This document shows, piece after piece, positions 31,779 to 32,775 of a DNA stretch of 32,775 bases. A program made the translations under genes and the position numbers. Under the pieces are notes generated by a model, which saw nothing but the letters and a program-made list of their open reading frames with translations, was not told the DNA's origin and did not search any database. The stretch lies in contig CAYVZU010000031.1 in NCBI GenBank assembly GCA_964455935.1, positions 1 to 32,775 on the forward strand, in the 5' to 3' direction. Numbering within the stretch: the stretch's first letter is position 1; each line of letters begins with the position of its first letter. The stretch is from CAYVZU01 sp964455935 (GTDB lineage Bacteria > Fibrobacterota > CAYVZU01).

Positions 31779-31811
31779 TCTTAAGACCGGACGGGGTTAT
31801 TTTTTGTCATT

Positions 31812-32378
31812 ATGATCCTAATGATCGACAATTACGACTCGTTTACCTACAACCTGGTTCAATACTTGGGGGAGCTAGGCGCAGAGGTGGAGGTCTTCCG
31901 CAATGATGCCATTGCTGTTGACGAGATTGACGCAAGAAAGCCCAGCGCCATTGTCATATCACCGGGTCCGTGCACGCCTAGCCAAGCGGGAATCAGCCTT
32001 GACGTTGTCCGGCAACTGGGCTGCACAATTCCCTTGCTTGGCGTGTGCTTGGGCCACCAGAGCATCGGCGAAGCCTACGGAGGCGAAGTGGTTCGCGCTC
32101 CCTACCTGATGCATGGAAAGACATCGCAGATTTTTCATCGGGGCGAGTCGATTTTCCGCGGATTGCCCAGCCCGTTTACCGCTACTCGCTATCACTCCCT
32201 GATCGTCGAGCGCGAGACACTGCCCGCCTGCCTCAGCGTGACGGCCTGGACGGATGACAACCTCATCATGGGTTTGCGCCACAAAACCCATCCGGTGGAG
32301 GGCGTGCAGTTTCACCCCGAGTCCATTCTGACACTTGAAGGCAAGCAGTTGCTGCGCAATTTTCTCGAGAAACTGTAG
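31812..32378 (+). CDS. trpG/pabA: glutamine amidotransferase subunit of anthranilate/aminodeoxychorismate synthase
   Basis: Class I glutamine amidotransferase that supplies ammonia to chorismate-using synthases (TrpE for tryptophan, PabB for folate). The 188-residue protein has MIDNYDSFTYNLVQYLGELGA, the oxyanion motif ISPGPCTP, nucleophile Cys79 in GVCLGHQSIGEAYGG, and His168 and Glu170 in GVQFHPESI. The length fits a stand-alone subunit. No TrpE or PabB gene is adjacent in the window, so the pathway cannot be fixed and one subunit may serve both. The ATG at 31812 gives the standard N-terminus. It follows the glycosylase gene after 33 bases, across a T-rich stretch. Confidence 0.95.
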   Translation: MILMIDNYDSFTYNLVQYLGELGAEVEVFRNDAIAVDEIDARKPSAIVISPGPCTPSQAGISLDVVRQLGCTIPLLGVCLGHQSIGEAYGGEVVRAPYLMHGKTSQIFHRGESIFRGLPSPFTATRYHSLIVERETLPACLSVTAWTDDNLIMGLRHKTHPVEGVQFHPESILTLEGKQLLRNFLEKL

Positions 32379-32551
32379 CCGAACCTCTTGCATTTCTCTT
32401 CGCATTTCGCTACTATTTTTGGTAAGCTGCCTTCCTGACAGCCGGGCGGCGCGCGCAGACAGCGCTCCCCCCGCTTGCGGCCGTTTGATTGACCGGCCGT
32501 CAAGATTTATCTTGCAAAACACGTCTGATTTTATCTCGAACAGGATCAACC

Positions 32552-32556
32552 GGAGG
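32552..32556 (+). promoter_or_regulatory. Shine-Dalgarno before the GTG start of the glycosyltransferase
   Basis: GGAGG lies 7 bases before the GTG at 32564. It supports a GTG start in the frame that carries the glycosyltransferase motifs, rather than the ATG at 32575 in another frame. Confidence 0.7.
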
Positions 32557-32563
32557 AACTCGC

Positions 32564-32775
32564 GTGTCTCCCCGATGGCGCACCCGCCACTTCGCCGGTC
32601 GGATTCTCATGCTCTCGCTGCATGGCTATGTTGCTGCCGAACCCAAGTTGGGAAAACCGGATACCGGCGGCCAGGTGATGTTCGTCCTCGAATTGGCCAA
32701 ACGTTTTAGCCGGCTTGGCTACGCCGTTGATATCGTCACCCACCGTTTCGAGAACCAGCCGGAATTCGACATCAT
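32564..32775 (+). CDS. GT4 glycosyltransferase, sucrose/mannosylfructose-phosphate synthase-like (partial, runs off the window)
   Basis: Only the first 70 codons are present. After a short basic lead (VSPRWRTRHFAGR) comes ILMLSLHGYVAA, then LGKPDTGGQVMFVLELAKRF and GYAVDIVTHRFENQPEFDI. The HGY...LG.PDTGGQV..VLELA pattern is the N-terminal acceptor-side motif of sucrose synthase, sucrose-phosphate synthase and mannosylfructose-phosphate synthase; the QPEFD continuation is closest, from memory, to the last. These enzymes make compatible-solute disaccharides in the cytoplasm. The GTG start is supported by the GGAGG upstream. The C-terminal nucleotide-sugar domain is outside the window, so donor and acceptor are undetermined. 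Confidence 0.82.
   Translation, partial: MSPRWRTRHFAGRILMLSLHGYVAAEPKLGKPDTGGQVMFVLELAKRFSRLGYAVDIVTHRFENQPEFDI

Noticed and set aside
31766..31806. Possible terminator AAGATC-TTT-GATCTT between the glycosylase and amidotransferase genes
   Set aside because: The palindrome overlaps the stop codon and the T-run is about 20 bases further on, so it does not form a standard rho-independent signal.
32575..32709. Open frame starting MAHPPLRRSD near the right edge
   Set aside because: Wrong frame; the glycosyltransferase motifs HGY and PDTGGQV are in the frame starting with GTG at 32564.

Overview
The window looks like chromosomal DNA from a Gram-negative, probably FCB-superphylum bacterium (Bacteroidota, Fibrobacterota or a related uncultured phylum), moderately GC-rich by eye. 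The main reasons are a PorU-type C25 peptidase and two further proteins with C-terminal domains like type IX secretion (T9SS) sorting signals, a 31-residue bS22/COX24-type ribosomal protein, and an Hc1-like histone H1 homologue. Phylum-level placement is inference. No phage, transposase, CRISPR array or resistance cassette was found.

Layout. 53-4045 (-): PorU-like sortase. 4143-7640 (+): a tightly overlapping operon of pseudouridine synthase, membrane Ser/Thr kinase, STAS protein and tandem-STAS protein, closed by a hairpin. 8088-14902 (+): a 1948-residue secreted mosaic protein (two 415-residue beta-helix copies, calcium-binding segment, metzincin protease, NHL propeller, two PPC domains), overlapping by 4 bp a second secreted protein with a sorting domain, then a strong terminator. 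14955-15785: gene-poor. 15820-17212 (-): M16 peptidase followed by the tiny ribosomal protein. 17585-18958 (+): a secreted lectin-like protein behind a G9 tract. 19137-19210: tRNA-Asp(GTC) with its own promoter and terminator. 19273-23009 (-): FHA-domain membrane protein, barrel-plus-HEAT envelope protein and a cytoplasmic coiled-coil protein, functions unknown. 23155-26461 (+): proA, hisI, yggS, divIVA, yggU. 26584-30267 (-): radical SAM protein, purN, rnhB, M19 dipeptidase, with short gaps or overlaps. 30825 to the end (+): Hc1-like protein, endonuclease III-like glycosylase, PabA/TrpG amidotransferase and the start of a GT4 glycosyltransferase.

How the genes may fit together. The secreted proteins with sorting-like domains could be T9SS cargo matured by the PorU-like enzyme. 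The kinase has two STAS proteins in its own operon, and an FHA protein (the usual phosphothreonine reader) lies 15 kb away, which suggests phospho-signalling that may reach the envelope. The yggS-divIVA-yggU group resembles the conserved neighbourhood of division genes. Intergenic regions carry at least three repeat families: a CATCTGCGT-type repeat, an AT-rich ATTATGA repeat, and a 243-bp unit bounded by 24-bp inverted repeats.
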